From assembly GCF_002343915.1 (NCBI RefSeq), contig NZ_NETK01000001.1, positions 6,834,001 to 6,898,000 of the forward strand: a DNA stretch of 64,000 nucleotides, given 5' to 3'. This DNA comes from Nannocystis exedens (GTDB taxonomy: Bacteria; Myxococcota_A; Polyangia; Nannocystales; Nannocystaceae). A program made the position numbers and the translations under genes. The notes below the pieces were generated by a model. That model saw nothing but the letters and a program-made list of their open reading frames with translations, had not been told where the DNA came from and searched no databases. Shown piece by piece: positions 1-8,052 of this stretch; the stretch's first letter is position 1, and each line of letters begins with the position of its first letter.

Positions 1-114
1 CTCGCTGAACAGCCGCAGGCCCAGCTCGACGAGCTGGGCCCGCCGTTCGTCGACTTGCAGGCGCGCGCGTTCGCGCGCCTCATCCGGTTCGCTGCGGCGG
101 GGCGCCTTGGCCAC
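1..114 (-). CDS. TetR/AcrR family regulator, N-terminal fragment
   Basis: Only the first 38 codons lie in the window; the gene runs off the left edge. The start is GTG at 114, with an in-frame TAG two codons upstream fixing the 5' limit. After a charged lead, the segment RRAQLVELGLRLFSE matches the first helix of the TetR-type HTH DNA-binding domain. The family consists of one-domain repressors with a ligand-binding C-terminus, which is not visible here. It is downstream of and overlaps the HTTM gene by 35 nt, so the two are probably co-transcribed. The family call rests on one helix and is moderate. Confidence 0.6.
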   Translation of the reverse strand, partial: MAKAPRRSEPDEARERARLQVDERRAQLVELGLRLFSE

Positions 115-1066
115 GGTCTACCGTACCCGAAGACGCACCCCCGGCGGACAAGAAGTCGCGACCGTCCTCGCATTGTTTCCGGGCGGTCACAGCGGGCTCC
201 GCGCTGACCCCGAACATCGCCACGGTCAGGACGATCATGACCGCCGCGAACACGTGGAGGCCCATGAACACCCCGATGCCCGCGTGCATCGCCGCGACCG
301 CGGCGACCCACCACCGGCGTGTGACCGCCGGCCAGATGAACACCGCGTAGCCGGTCTCGACGACCAGCACCAGCCAGCCGGCCGCGGTCGGCAGCCACGG
401 CACCTGGGCCAGCCAGGTGAAGTCGAACAGCGCGTAGCCCTGCGCCACGAGCGAGCGCCAGATCGCCTCGCCGTCGCGCCACTGCTCGCCGGTCGCCTTC
501 TCCACTCCGGACAGCAGATAGGCGATGCAGAGGTGGATCTGCATCACCCGGATCGCCAGGCGCGTGCCCGCGGTCGCGCCGTCGCCGGCCCGGCCGGCCC
601 GGCGATCGAGCGACAGGAAGGCGCCGCCGGGGGCCACCGTCGAATAGAACAGGAAGATGTTGGCGAAGTCGTCGGCGCCGTAATTGGTGTGCGGCGCCAG
701 GCGCATGAACACGAGGTGCAGCAGCCAGGCGGCGCCGGTCGACAGGCGGGTGCGCCAGCCGAGCAGCATGCCGACCAGGCTGGCGACGTAGAGCGCGCCG
801 AGAACGACGAGCACCTGCGATTCGAACGGCGTGGCGAACAGCTCGCCGAGCGCCGGCAAATGCCGCGACCCGAACGCGTCCATGAGCGGGCCGCGGAGCA
901 GGCCGCGGTGGTGGTACAGCTCGTGGAAGAGCGGGGCGATCTGCAGCGCCTGGGCCAGCAGCACCGCGGCGAGGCCGATCCGCAGGGCCACCAGCGGGGC
1001 CGGGCGAGCGGGGGCGAAGAAGAAGCGATCGATCGCGCCGGCGACCGCGCGCAGCCGGGCCTTCAC
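80..1066 (-). CDS. HTTM-domain integral membrane protein
   Basis: About 328 aa with a GTG start at 1066 that overlaps the stop of the upstream gene (GTGA), indicating translational coupling. The N-terminal FFFAPARPAPLVALRIGLA and several hydrophobic segments (about six to eight) resemble HTTM proteins, the membrane domain shared with vitamin K-dependent carboxylase. Internal features are HTNYGADDFANIFLFYS around residue 120 and a YLLSGVEKATG stretch typical of this domain. Bacterial HTTM proteins usually have no assigned reaction. A second, larger member lies 1.2 kb away on the other strand. The C-terminus is polar and probably cytoplasmic. Confidence 0.75.
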   Translation of the reverse strand: MKARLRAVAGAIDRFFFAPARPAPLVALRIGLAAVLLAQALQIAPLFHELYHHRGLLRGPLMDAFGSRHLPALGELFATPFESQVLVVLGALYVASLVGMLLGWRTRLSTGAAWLLHLVFMRLAPHTNYGADDFANIFLFYSTVAPGGAFLSLDRRAGRAGDGATAGTRLAIRVMQIHLCIAYLLSGVEKATGEQWRDGEAIWRSLVAQGYALFDFTWLAQVPWLPTAAGWLVLVVETGYAVFIWPAVTRRWWVAAVAAMHAGIGVFMGLHVFAAVMIVLTVAMFGVSAEPAVTARKQCEDGRDFLSAGGASSGTVDRGQGAPPQRTG

Positions 1067-1590
1067 GGCGCACCTCCGGCTGCGTCCGCGGGCGACGGGC
1101 GGACGACGCGGGCGCGGTAGACCGAGCGCCAGCGGGCCCTGGCGCCGCGGGCGGCGCCAGCCAGCGAGGGCACGCGGTGAAAGCCCATGTCGACGGTGAC
1201 GCTGCGGGCCTCGGGGTGGCGCGCGAACAGGTTCGCGGCCCACGAGGCGGCCAGGCGAGCGCGCACGGCGTCGTCGCTGCGGCGATCGTGGAACACTTCG
1301 ATCAGGTCCTCGACGCGGATGTCGGCCTCGCGGGTGATGCCCGGCGTGAGGCGGGCGGGGCTGGTGCGACCGGCGTCGTCGACGAGCGTGAGCGTGAGCG
1401 TCGGCGGGTCGCCGACCGAGGGCGCGTAGAAGCCGTAGCCGTTGTCGGCCCCGGTCAGCGCGCCGTAGTAGGTGAGGAGCGGTCCGAGCGGCCCGGCGCT
1501 CCACAGGCAGATCCCCAGCCCGCCGAGCACGACGAGCACGAGGTGGGCGGCGACGGCCGCGAGCAAGAGTAGGCGACGTCTAAGGGTCAT
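1063..1590 (-). CDS. Membrane-anchored protein paired with the HTTM gene
   Basis: 175 aa. Residues 5-30 form one N-terminal hydrophobic segment (LLLLAAVAAHLVLVVLGGLG) followed by an extracytoplasmic domain. No known motif was recognised. A mid-region rich in Thr/Leu is followed by a mixed charged C-terminal half. It starts at ATG 1590 with GGAG a suitable distance upstream, and its TGA overlaps the GTG of the HTTM gene. Small anchored partners next to HTTM genes suggest a two-protein membrane complex; that is inferred only from the coupling. Confidence 0.7.
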   Translation of the reverse strand: MTLRRRLLLLAAVAAHLVLVVLGGLGICLWSAGPLGPLLTYYGALTGADNGYGFYAPSVGDPPTLTLTLVDDAGRTSPARLTPGITREADIRVEDLIEVFHDRRSDDAVRARLAASWAANLFARHPEARSVTVDMGFHRVPSLAGAARGARARWRSVYRARVVRPSPADAAGGAP

Positions 1591-1671
1591 GGCGGACTCC
1601 GACGACGGAGCGACGGCCGGCCGCGCCCGCGCCGAAAGGTCGCGGCGACGCGGTCGGCCGGCGAATGCGAC

Positions 1672-2052
1672 TTACCAGTGACGGCCCCAACCGTCGTCGT
1701 CGTGGCGGCGGCGACGGCCCCACCCGTCGTCGTCGTGGCGGCGGCGACGGCCCCACCCGTCATCGTCGTGGCGGCGGCGGCGTCGGCCCCACCCGTCGTC
1801 GTCGTCCCAGCGGCGGCGCCGTTCGTCGTCGGCGCTGACCTCCTCCTCGGCCTCGGCGTCGACGTCGGTCAGCTCGTCGACCGCCAGGCCGTCGACCGGC
1901 GCCGCCTCGGGCTCCTCCTCGTCGATCGACTCGACGGCGAGGTCCTCCTCGTCGATCGCCTCCGCCTCGTCACACGCGCTCGTGACGAACGCGGTCGCGA
2001 GCGCGAAGATGCTCGTATGAATCCAGGTGTACTCGGTGATTCTCATTCGCAT
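1672..2052 (-). CDS. Glu-rich lipoprotein with C-terminal HDDDGWGRRR repeats
   Basis: 126 aa. The N-terminus is a signal peptide ending at a lipobox-like SAC near residue 27. Residues 28-80 are strongly acidic with many Glu (EAIDEEDLAVESIDEEEPE and EAEEEVSADDE). The C-terminus carries about four copies of an 11-residue unit HDDDGWGRRRR that mixes acidic, Trp and Arg residues. A strong ribosome site (GGAGGAGTT) precedes ATG 2052. It is transcribed divergently from the vitamin K-dependent carboxylase homologue, 234 bp away. The function is unknown. The Glu cluster makes it a conceivable carboxylation substrate, which is only a hypothesis. Confidence 0.65.
   Translation of the reverse strand: MRMRITEYTWIHTSIFALATAFVTSACDEAEAIDEEDLAVESIDEEEPEAAPVDGLAVDELTDVDAEAEEEVSADDERRRRWDDDDGWGRRRRRHDDDGWGRRRRHDDDGWGRRRRHDDDGWGRHW
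1683..1805. repeat. 33-bp in-frame tandem repeat
   Basis: About 3.5 copies of a 33-bp unit containing GTCGTCGTCGTGGCGGCGG (plus-strand sequence), encoding the 11-residue HDDDGWGRRRR repeat on the minus strand. The first copies are almost identical and the one near 1780 is expanded by one GGC. Confidence 0.85.
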
Positions 2053-2286
2053 GACAACTCCTCCACGCCATTTGCCAGTGGCAACACAGGTACGCGTCTA
2101 TGCTTCGGGTCGAGCGGAGCATCAAGCGAGCTCAGTCGCGAATCACGGGACCCGGCGAGCGTCCATGGACCGGACGCCCGCTCGCGTGGCGGCCCCGCCG
2201 GGCCCTCGCTCGGCGCCGCGGCGGCGGCCGTGCGCGCGCGTGGGCGGGCCGGGAGCGGGCGGGCTGCATCGCCGCCGATCGGCGCT

Positions 2287-3681
2287 ATGCCGCCGGTCAT
2301 GCCATTCACCGCTGCAACGCTCGACGCCCCGCGCGCCTCGCTGGCGCGCCGGCTGTTCGCCACCGTCGACATCGCCTCGCTGGCCTGCTTCCGCGTCCTG
2401 TTCGGCCTCTTGATGTTCGTCGAGGTGTGGACCGACCTGCCCGACGTCGGCGAGTTCTACGTCGAGCCGGAGTTCCACTTCACGTTCTACGGCCTCGAGT
2501 GGGTGCGGCCGCTCGCCGGCGACGGCATGTACGTGGTGTTCGGCGTGCTCGGCCTGGCGGCGCTGTGCGTCACGATCGGCCTGTGCTACCGCCTGGCCGC
2601 CGCGGCGTTCTTCGTCGGCATCTCCTACGTGTTTTTGGTCGAGCAGGGCCTCTACCTCAATCACATCTACCTGATCGCGCTGGTCAGCTTCCTGATGATC
2701 TTCGTCCCGGCCCACCGCGCGCTGTCGGTCGACGCCTGGCTGCGGCCCGGGCTGCGCGCCGACACGGCTCCGGCGTGGGCGCTGTGGCTGCTGCGCGCCC
2801 AGGTCGGGATCCCGTACTTCTACGCCGGGCTGGCCAAGCTGAACCCCGACTGGCTGCGCGGCGAGCCGATGCGGATGTGGCTGCTGCAGCGCGAGGAGCT
2901 GCCGATCGCCGGGCCGCTGCTGCGCGAGTGGTGGGCGCCCTACTTCTTCAGCTACGGCGGGCTGCTGTTCGACCTGCTGGTGGTGCCGGCGCTGCTCTGG
3001 CGACCGACCCGCGCGCTCGCGTACGTGCTGGCGCTGTGCTTCCACCTGATCAACACCGCGGTGTTCTCGATCGGCATCTTCCCGTGGCTGATGATCGCGG
3101 CGACGACGATCTTCTTCGAGCCCGACTGGCCGCGCCGCCTGCGGAACCGCGTGGCCGCCCGCGTCGGCGCGCCCCCGTCGCCGCCGCCGATCCTCGCGCC
3201 GCCGCCGGCGCAGCTCGGACGCGCCCAGAGGGCCACGCTCGCGGCGCTGGCGATCTACGTCGGCTGGCAATTGCTGTTCCCGCTGCGCCACTGGCTCTAC
3301 CCGGGCGACGTCGCCTGGACCGAGGAGGGCCACAAGTTCGCGTGGCGCATGAAGCTGCGCGACAAGGACGGCTACGTCCGCTTCTTCGCCACCGACCCCG
3401 ATCTCGGCGCGACGTGGAAGATCGACCTGACCGGCCGCCTCCCCGGCTGGCAGCGCGAGGAGATGAGCGGCCGGCCGGAGATGATCCTGCAGTACGCCCG
3501 CTTCCTCGCCGACGACCTGCGCCGCCGCGGTCACCCGGCGATCGAGATCCGCGTGGTCGCGCTGGTGTCGCTCAACGGGCGCACGCCGCAGCCGCTGATC
3601 GACCCGACCGTCGACCTCGCGCGCGTCGAGCCGTCGCTGTGGCCGAGCCCGTGGATCCTCCACGACCTCGTCGATCGCTGA
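2287..3681 (+). CDS. Vitamin K-dependent gamma-carboxylase homologue
   Basis: About 464 aa. ATG 2287 and ATG 2299 are both possible starts, and no strong ribosome site separates them. The N-terminal half is an HTTM-type multi-helix membrane domain (LACFRVLFGLLMFVEVWTD). The signature segments are YFYAGLAKLNPDWLRGEPMR, HLINTAVFSIGIFPWLM followed by FFEPDWPRR, and HKFAWRMKLRDKDG in the lumenal-type C-terminal domain. Length and motif order match vitamin K-dependent glutamyl carboxylase. Characterised bacterial relatives may epoxidise vitamin K without carboxylating, so the substrate is open. It is divergent from a Glu-rich secreted repeat protein. Confidence 0.88.
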   Translation: MPPVMPFTAATLDAPRASLARRLFATVDIASLACFRVLFGLLMFVEVWTDLPDVGEFYVEPEFHFTFYGLEWVRPLAGDGMYVVFGVLGLAALCVTIGLCYRLAAAAFFVGISYVFLVEQGLYLNHIYLIALVSFLMIFVPAHRALSVDAWLRPGLRADTAPAWALWLLRAQVGIPYFYAGLAKLNPDWLRGEPMRMWLLQREELPIAGPLLREWWAPYFFSYGGLLFDLLVVPALLWRPTRALAYVLALCFHLINTAVFSIGIFPWLMIAATTIFFEPDWPRRLRNRVAARVGAPPSPPPILAPPPAQLGRAQRATLAALAIYVGWQLLFPLRHWLYPGDVAWTEEGHKFAWRMKLRDKDGYVRFFATDPDLGATWKIDLTGRLPGWQREEMSGRPEMILQYARFLADDLRRRGHPAIEIRVVALVSLNGRTPQPLIDPTVDLARVEPSLWPSPWILHDLVDR

Positions 3682-3745
3682 GGGCGAGTTCGCGCGCCGA
3701 CGTGGCGGGTGCCCCCTAGCACCCGCCCCAGGCGCGTTTCGGGGT

Positions 3746-3766
3746 CTATTGACTCTGATTCAATAG
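3746..3766. promoter_or_regulatory. Palindromic operator candidate over a promoter
   Basis: CTATTGA-N7-TCAATAG is a perfect 7-bp inverted repeat. It overlaps a TTGACT -35-like box with TAGGCT at 3771-3776 as the possible -10, upstream of the metal-dependent hydrolase. The size and symmetry fit a TetR-type dimer site. The regulator is not identified. Confidence 0.6.
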
Positions 3767-3797
3767 CCTGTAGGCTCGGGGACAGAGGAGGATCTCG

Positions 3798-4625
3798 ATG
3801 CAACACGCCCCCGCCGACCTGGGACCGATCAAGCCGCGTGCGATGGACTTCGACCTCAACGACATGCCGCGCTACTGGATGGCAGGGCTGCCGGTGTCGA
3901 CGGCGATCGGCAACGCGCTGCACCTGATCTTTCCGATGGGCGAGCGCTTCTTCGTCCGCGCCGTCCGTCACTACATGGGCGAGATCGAGGACCCGGCGCT
4001 GCGCGAGCAGATCCGCGGGTTCTTCGGGCAAGAGGGTCGCCACGCGCACGAGCACGAGCGGGTGTTCGAGACGCTGCGCGGCCAGGGCTACGACATCGAC
4101 ACGTTCCTGCGCATGTACAAGCGGGTCGCGTTCGACTTCATCGAGCGCATCAGCCCGCCGGCGCTGCGGCTGTCGGTGACCGCGGCGCTCGAGCACTACA
4201 CGGCGATCCTGGCCGAGGGGGCGCTGGCGAGCGAGGGGACGCTCGAGATGGTCCACCCGAAGATGCAGCGGCTGCTCCGCTGGCACGCGGCCGAGGAGAT
4301 CGAGCACAAGGCGGTGGCCTTCGACGTGCTCAAGCAGGTCCACCCGAGCTACGCCCTGCGGATGGCCGGGATGGCGCTGGCGACGACGCTGCTCGGGGCG
4401 TTCTGGTTCGCGGGCGCGACGATGCTGCTGCGCCAGGAGAAGGGCCTCGGCCTGCGCGAGATCGCCCGGCAGCTGCGGGCGACGCAGAAGCGCGAGCCGA
4501 TCATCCGCCGGGTGTTCCTCCGCGGCCTGCGCGAGTACCTGCGCCCGAGCTTCCACCCGTGGGACAACGACAACCTCGAGCTGGCCCGCCGCAGCTTTCA
4601 AATGTTGGCGGACGAGGCGGCGTGA
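3798..4625 (+). CDS. Predicted metal-dependent hydrolase (COG3687/PF10118 type)
   Basis: 275 aa. ATG 3798 is preceded by GAGGAGG. The protein is rich in His/Glu pairs typical of this helical, ferritin-like family: FGQEGRHAHEHERVFE near residue 76, LEHYTAILAE near 135 and WHAAEEIEHKAVAFDVL near 165. These Glu and His residues would bind a di-metal centre. A hydrophobic stretch near residue 195 could be membrane-associated. Family members often sit next to TetR regulators, and an operator-like palindrome lies just upstream. The physiological substrate is unknown. Confidence 0.85.
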   Translation: MQHAPADLGPIKPRAMDFDLNDMPRYWMAGLPVSTAIGNALHLIFPMGERFFVRAVRHYMGEIEDPALREQIRGFFGQEGRHAHEHERVFETLRGQGYDIDTFLRMYKRVAFDFIERISPPALRLSVTAALEHYTAILAEGALASEGTLEMVHPKMQRLLRWHAAEEIEHKAVAFDVLKQVHPSYALRMAGMALATTLLGAFWFAGATMLLRQEKGLGLREIARQLRATQKREPIIRRVFLRGLREYLRPSFHPWDNDNLELARRSFQMLADEAA

Positions 4626-4650
4626 CGGCGAGACGGGGCGTGAGCGGCGA

Positions 4651-4736
4651 CCTGGCCGTTCGAGCAGGTCGGACGTCCGCGCCGGCGGCCTGACCGCCCG
4701 GACCGGCGTGATCGGCGACCTGACCGTTCGGACATG
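4651..4736. repeat. CATG-14 palindromic element, three units
   Basis: Three 7-4-7 stem-loops follow each other at 4651-4668, 4689-4706 and 4719-4736 (for example CCTGACC-GTTC-GGACATG). They fill the gap between the hydrolase stop and the lectin leader. The rest of 4626-4922 holds no gene. Confidence 0.8.
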
Positions 4737-4871
4737 TCACCCGTGCGCGGCCGCGCGCCGAACCGGCGCCACGCCGACCCCGCACACCCCAGGACAGGCG
4801 GAGCGCCGCCGCTCGCGGGCGCCGTGGCAGCGGTCGTTCGCCGTTCGCCGGGCGTGACGCGCGGGCCGCTT

Positions 4872-4916
4872 GACCCTCCCGCGGTCCCGGCCCAAAGCCG
4901 CGGTCGCGGGAGGGTC
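4872..4916 (+). promoter_or_regulatory. Leader hairpin that can mask the lectin ribosome site
   Basis: GACCCTCCCGCG (4872-4883) pairs perfectly with CGCGGGAGGGTC (4905-4916) across a 21-nt loop. The only good Shine-Dalgarno (GGGAGG, 4908-4913), 9 nt before ATG 4923, lies inside the 3' arm. This suggests translational control of the lectin, or an operator. Confidence 0.6.
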
Positions 4917-4922
4917 GGGTCC

Positions 4923-5330
4923 ATGGCGCAGAGCAGCTTCACGGTCGACGCGAGGACGCACAGCATCTCGGGCGGGACGGGGCTCGACACGGGGATCGCG
5001 CTGTCGCCGGGGCAGCTCCTGACGGTCCACGTCGACCCCGACGAGACGTGGAGCGCCGGCGCGGCCGACCGCACCTCGAACGCGAACGGCCTCGGCAACC
5101 CCATGGGCGGCGACTACGGGCTGTTCGGCCGCGGCTCGCAGGCGTTCCTGTTCGGCGCGCTGGTCGGCAGCCTCGACGGCGGCGCCACCTTCTTCGGCGT
5201 CGGCACCCACCTGAGCATGACGATCCTGACCGAGGGCACGCTCAGCTTCTACTACTGGGACTCGAACAACGAGGACAACTCGGGCCAGCTCCGCGTGGTC
5301 GTCCAGGTCTACGACGGGCCGCGGGTCTGA
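4923..5330 (+). CDS. PA-IL-like (LecA-type) calcium-dependent lectin
   Basis: 135 aa with no signal peptide. The C-terminal half aligns with the galactophilic lectin LecA of Pseudomonas: FLFGALVGSL corresponds to FCGALVMKI, and YYWDSNNEDNSGQLRVVVQV corresponds to the calcium and sugar loop ending NNSGSFSVNI. The Asn-Asn and Asp residues of the calcium site are therefore present. LecA is a cytoplasmic and released tetramer that binds galactosides. Longer in-frame starts upstream would run through the leader hairpin and are unlikely. It has its own transcription unit with repeat elements on both sides. Sugar specificity cannot be read from the sequence. Confidence 0.85.
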   Translation: MAQSSFTVDARTHSISGGTGLDTGIALSPGQLLTVHVDPDETWSAGAADRTSNANGLGNPMGGDYGLFGRGSQAFLFGALVGSLDGGATFFGVGTHLSMTILTEGTLSFYYWDSNNEDNSGQLRVVVQVYDGPRV

Positions 5331-5351
5331 CCGGAGAGGCGCGTCACGGGA

Positions 5352-5404
5352 CATGCTCTTTCGGGCATGTCCTGCAGGACTTGACGCATGTCTGAAGAGA
5401 CATG
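5352..5404. repeat. CATG-14 palindromic element, three units
   Basis: Units at 5352-5369, 5366-5383 and 5387-5404. The first two share a core exactly 14 bp apart; the third is CATGTCT-GAAG-AGACATG. The array lies between the convergent ends of the lectin and the EamA transporter. Confidence 0.9.
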
Positions 5405-5419
5405 CGCCGTGGGACAGGC

Positions 5420-6364
5420 TCAGCGCTTGCCGCCGAGGCCGATCACGACCACGCCGGACAGGATCACGGCGGTCGCCAGCCAGGTGATCGGGCCGACCGG
5501 CTCGCCGGCCAGGGCGGCGCCGAGGACGATGGCGACCACCGGGTTGACGTAGGCGTAGCTGTTGGCGACGGCGGGGCGGGTGCGGCGCAGCAGGTAGCCG
5601 TAGGCGGTGAAGCCGATCAGCGAGCCGCTGACGATCAGGTGGGCCACGGCGGCCAGCGACTTGGCCGAAGGGACAGTCGGGGCCTCGCCGAGCACCATGG
5701 CGACGACGGCCATCATCAGGCCGCCGGCCAGCATCTGCGTGGCCGCGCCCATCGGCCCGGGCGGCAGCGGGCGGGTGCGGCCGAGCACGACGCCGAGCGC
5801 CCAGCACACCGGCGCGAGCAGGACCAGCAGCGCGCCGAAGCCGGCGCCGGCCAGCTCGCCGCCGAGCTGGAGGACGGCGACGCCGAGGAAGCCGAGGCCG
5901 AGGCCCAGCCACTCGCGGACCGTCGGCGGCTGCCCGGCGGCGCGCCCGAACAGGGCCGCCCACAGCGGCATGGTCCCGACCACCAGCGCGACCAGGCCGG
6001 AGCTGACCCACTGCTCGCCGAGCACCACGAACCCGTTGCCGGCGACGAACAGCAGCGCGCCGGTGAGGAACGAGGTCCGCCACTCGGCCGCCGTCGGCCG
6101 CCGGGCGCCCAAGAGCCGCAGCGCCGCGTAGAGGCCGCCGCCGGCGATCAAGAACCGGGCGGCCCCGAGCGAAAACGGCGGGATCGTCTCGAGGGCGACG
6201 CGGATCGCCAGGTAGGTCGAGCCCCACAGGAAGTACACCGCGAGCATCGCCGCGACGACGAGCAGCGGGGGCCTCGCGCGCGCCGGGCGGGCCGCGGCGG
6301 CGGCGGCCCGGTCCCAGGCGATCCGCACGGGCGGGGCGATCCAGACGCCGGAGGGAGAAGCCAT
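5420..6364 (-). CDS. EamA/RhaT family exporter
   Basis: 314 aa, ATG 6364. Ten hydrophobic segments are arranged as two EamA repeats. The first contains FLWGSTYLAIRVALETIPP and the second TAYGYLLRRTRPAVANSYAY followed by NPVVAIVLGAALAGEP, both hallmarks of the drug/metabolite transporter superfamily. Members export amino acids, metabolites or drugs from the cytoplasm. It is divergent from a MocR-type regulator 150 bp away. This is a common arrangement in which the regulator controls the exporter, possibly for an amino acid or a vitamer. The substrate is not deducible. Confidence 0.9.
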   Translation of the reverse strand: MASPSGVWIAPPVRIAWDRAAAAAARPARARPPLLVVAAMLAVYFLWGSTYLAIRVALETIPPFSLGAARFLIAGGGLYAALRLLGARRPTAAEWRTSFLTGALLFVAGNGFVVLGEQWVSSGLVALVVGTMPLWAALFGRAAGQPPTVREWLGLGLGFLGVAVLQLGGELAGAGFGALLVLLAPVCWALGVVLGRTRPLPPGPMGAATQMLAGGLMMAVVAMVLGEAPTVPSAKSLAAVAHLIVSGSLIGFTAYGYLLRRTRPAVANSYAYVNPVVAIVLGAALAGEPVGPITWLATAVILSGVVVIGLGGKR

Positions 6365-6422
6365 GGCCAGAGCATGGGCCGGCGATCCCGACCGTAACAG
6401 ATGCAGAAACGCCGCGATCGTA

Positions 6423-6457
6423 CCGGTACAGTTCCGGTTCGCTGCAGACTGTGCCGG
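6423..6457. promoter_or_regulatory. Inverted-repeat operator candidate between eamA and mocR
   Basis: CCGG-N-ACAGT (6423-6432) and ACTGT-N-CCGG (6448-6457) form a 10-bp imperfect palindrome with a 15-bp spacer in the shared divergent promoter region. It is a plausible binding site for the adjacent MocR regulator. Confidence 0.5.
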
Positions 6458-6502
6458 CCCGTCGCGGGCCGGGCTGTGCTGGTCGCACCCGCCGCGTCGA
6501 GG

Positions 6503-6508
6503 TAGGCT
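6503..6508 (+). promoter_or_regulatory. -10 box, leaderless start of the MocR gene
   Basis: TAGGCT followed by 6 nt and then the GTG start codon, with no Shine-Dalgarno. Transcription would begin at or next to the start codon. Confidence 0.45.
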
Positions 6509-6514
6509 GGTGTC

Positions 6515-7960
6515 GTGGACGCGCAGGCGTTGCTCTACGAGCGGGTGGCCGCGCACGTGGCGGGGCTGATCGAGCGCGGGGCGCTGCGCCCCGGGGACCG
6601 CGTGCCGTCGGTGCGGCGCCTGAGCAAGCAGCAGGGCGTCAGCGTGTCGACGGTGATCCAGGCCTACCAGCACCTCGAGGACAGCGGGCTCATCGAGGCG
6701 CGGCCGCAGTCGGGCCACTACGTGCGCCGCCGCTGCGCCGCGCTGCCCGAGCCGCGGGCCCCGCGGACGTCGACCACGCCGTCGAAGGTGTCGGTGGCGA
6801 GCCTGGTGGCCAAGGTGTACGGCGCCGCTCGCGACCCGCACATCGTGCCCTTCGGGGCGGCCACCCCGAGCCCGGAGCTGCTGCCGACCGACCGCCTCAA
6901 CGCCACGCTGGCGCGGATCGCCCGCGCCTCCGGGGCCGTCGGCGTGTCGTACGACCCGCCCCCGGGCTGCCCCGCGCTGCGGCGACAGATCGCCCGCCGC
7001 GCGGTCGAACGCGGCTGCACCGTCACCGCCGACGACGTGGTGACGACCGTGGGGGCGATGGAGGCGCTGGGCCTGTGCCTGCGGGTGGTGGCCCAGCCGG
7101 GCGACACGGTGGCGATCGAGAGCCCGCTGTACTTCGGGCTCCTGCAGCTGATCGAGGGCCTGCGGATCCGCGCGCTCGAGATCCCGTGCCAGCCGAGCAC
7201 CGGGATCGACCTCGACGCGCTCGAGGAGGCGATCGCGCTGCACAAGATCAAGGCGGTGCTGACCCTGCCGGTGGTCAGCCAGCCGCTCGGGGCGTCGATG
7301 AGCGACGCGGCCAAGCAGCGCCTGGTCGAGATGCTGGCCCGCCGCGACATCCCGCTGATCGAGGACGACATCTACGGCGAGCTGTACTTCGGCCAGACCA
7401 TGCCGCGCCCGGCCAAGGCGTTCGACGAGGCCGGCCTGGTGATGCTGTGCTCGTCGTTCACCAAGACGCTGGCGCCCGGCTACCGCGTCGGCTACGCGCT
7501 GCCCGGCCGGTTCCGCGACCAGGTCGAGCAGCTCAAGTTCGCCAACAGCGTGGCCACGCCGACGCTGCCGCAGCTGGCGATCGCCGACTTCGTCGAGAAC
7601 GGCGGCTACGAGCACCACCTGCGGGCGATGCGGCGCAAGCTGCAGGCCCAGGTCGAGCAGGTCAGCGCCGCGATCGCCGAGCACTTCCCCGCCGGCACCC
7701 GGGTGTCGCGCCCGGCCGGCGGCTTCGTGCTGTGGGTCGAGCTGCCGCCCGGGACGTCGGCGCTCGAGCTGCACGCCCGCGCGCTGGCCCACAGCATCAG
7801 CGTCGCGCCCGGGCCGATCTTCTCGGCCAAGCCGCGGTTCGCCAACTGCATCCGCATGAGCTGCGGCTACCCGTGGTCCGATCTGCTGGCTCACGCGGTC
7901 CGCACGCTCGGCCGGCTCGCCCGCGAGGTCGCCGAGCGGCCCGGGCCCGAGCTCGGGTGA
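6515..7960 (+). CDS. MocR-type GntR/aminotransferase-fold regulator
   Basis: 481 aa, GTG start. Residues 1-70 are a GntR winged helix (GDRVPSVRRLSKQQGVSVST). Residues 100-470 are a fold-type I aminotransferase domain. The PLP-binding Lys sits in SSFTKTLAPGYRVGY near residue 316, and the Asp-containing LIEDDIYGELYF lies before it. Members such as PdxR, GabR and EhuR sense PLP or amino compounds as domain-swapped dimers and usually act on the divergent neighbour. All expected catalytic-type residues appear intact, although such proteins generally do not transaminate. Confidence 0.92.
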   Translation: MDAQALLYERVAAHVAGLIERGALRPGDRVPSVRRLSKQQGVSVSTVIQAYQHLEDSGLIEARPQSGHYVRRRCAALPEPRAPRTSTTPSKVSVASLVAKVYGAARDPHIVPFGAATPSPELLPTDRLNATLARIARASGAVGVSYDPPPGCPALRRQIARRAVERGCTVTADDVVTTVGAMEALGLCLRVVAQPGDTVAIESPLYFGLLQLIEGLRIRALEIPCQPSTGIDLDALEEAIALHKIKAVLTLPVVSQPLGASMSDAAKQRLVEMLARRDIPLIEDDIYGELYFGQTMPRPAKAFDEAGLVMLCSSFTKTLAPGYRVGYALPGRFRDQVEQLKFANSVATPTLPQLAIADFVENGGYEHHLRAMRRKLQAQVEQVSAAIAEHFPAGTRVSRPAGGFVLWVELPPGTSALELHARALAHSISVAPGPIFSAKPRFANCIRMSCGYPWSDLLAHAVRTLGRLAREVAERPGPELG

Positions 7961-7967
7961 TTAAAGA

Positions 7968-8043
7968 CATGTCCCGGAGGGCGGGTCGCCCGCGCGGCCC
8001 GGGCCGAGTCCCATGAGGTCCTGGACATGCCCGATGGAGCATG
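7968..8043. repeat. CATG-14 palindromic element, two units
   Basis: CATGTCC-CGGA-GGGCGGG at 7968 and CATGCCC-GATG-GAGCATG at 8026, in the gap between the convergent MocR and propeller genes. Confidence 0.8.
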
Positions 8044-8052
8044 TCCACGAGT

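Noticed and set aside
4719..4736. Resemblance of RRRCATGYYY to the p53 half-site
   Set aside because: The palindromic decamer coincides with that eukaryotic consensus by chance. There is no biological context for it in a bacterium.
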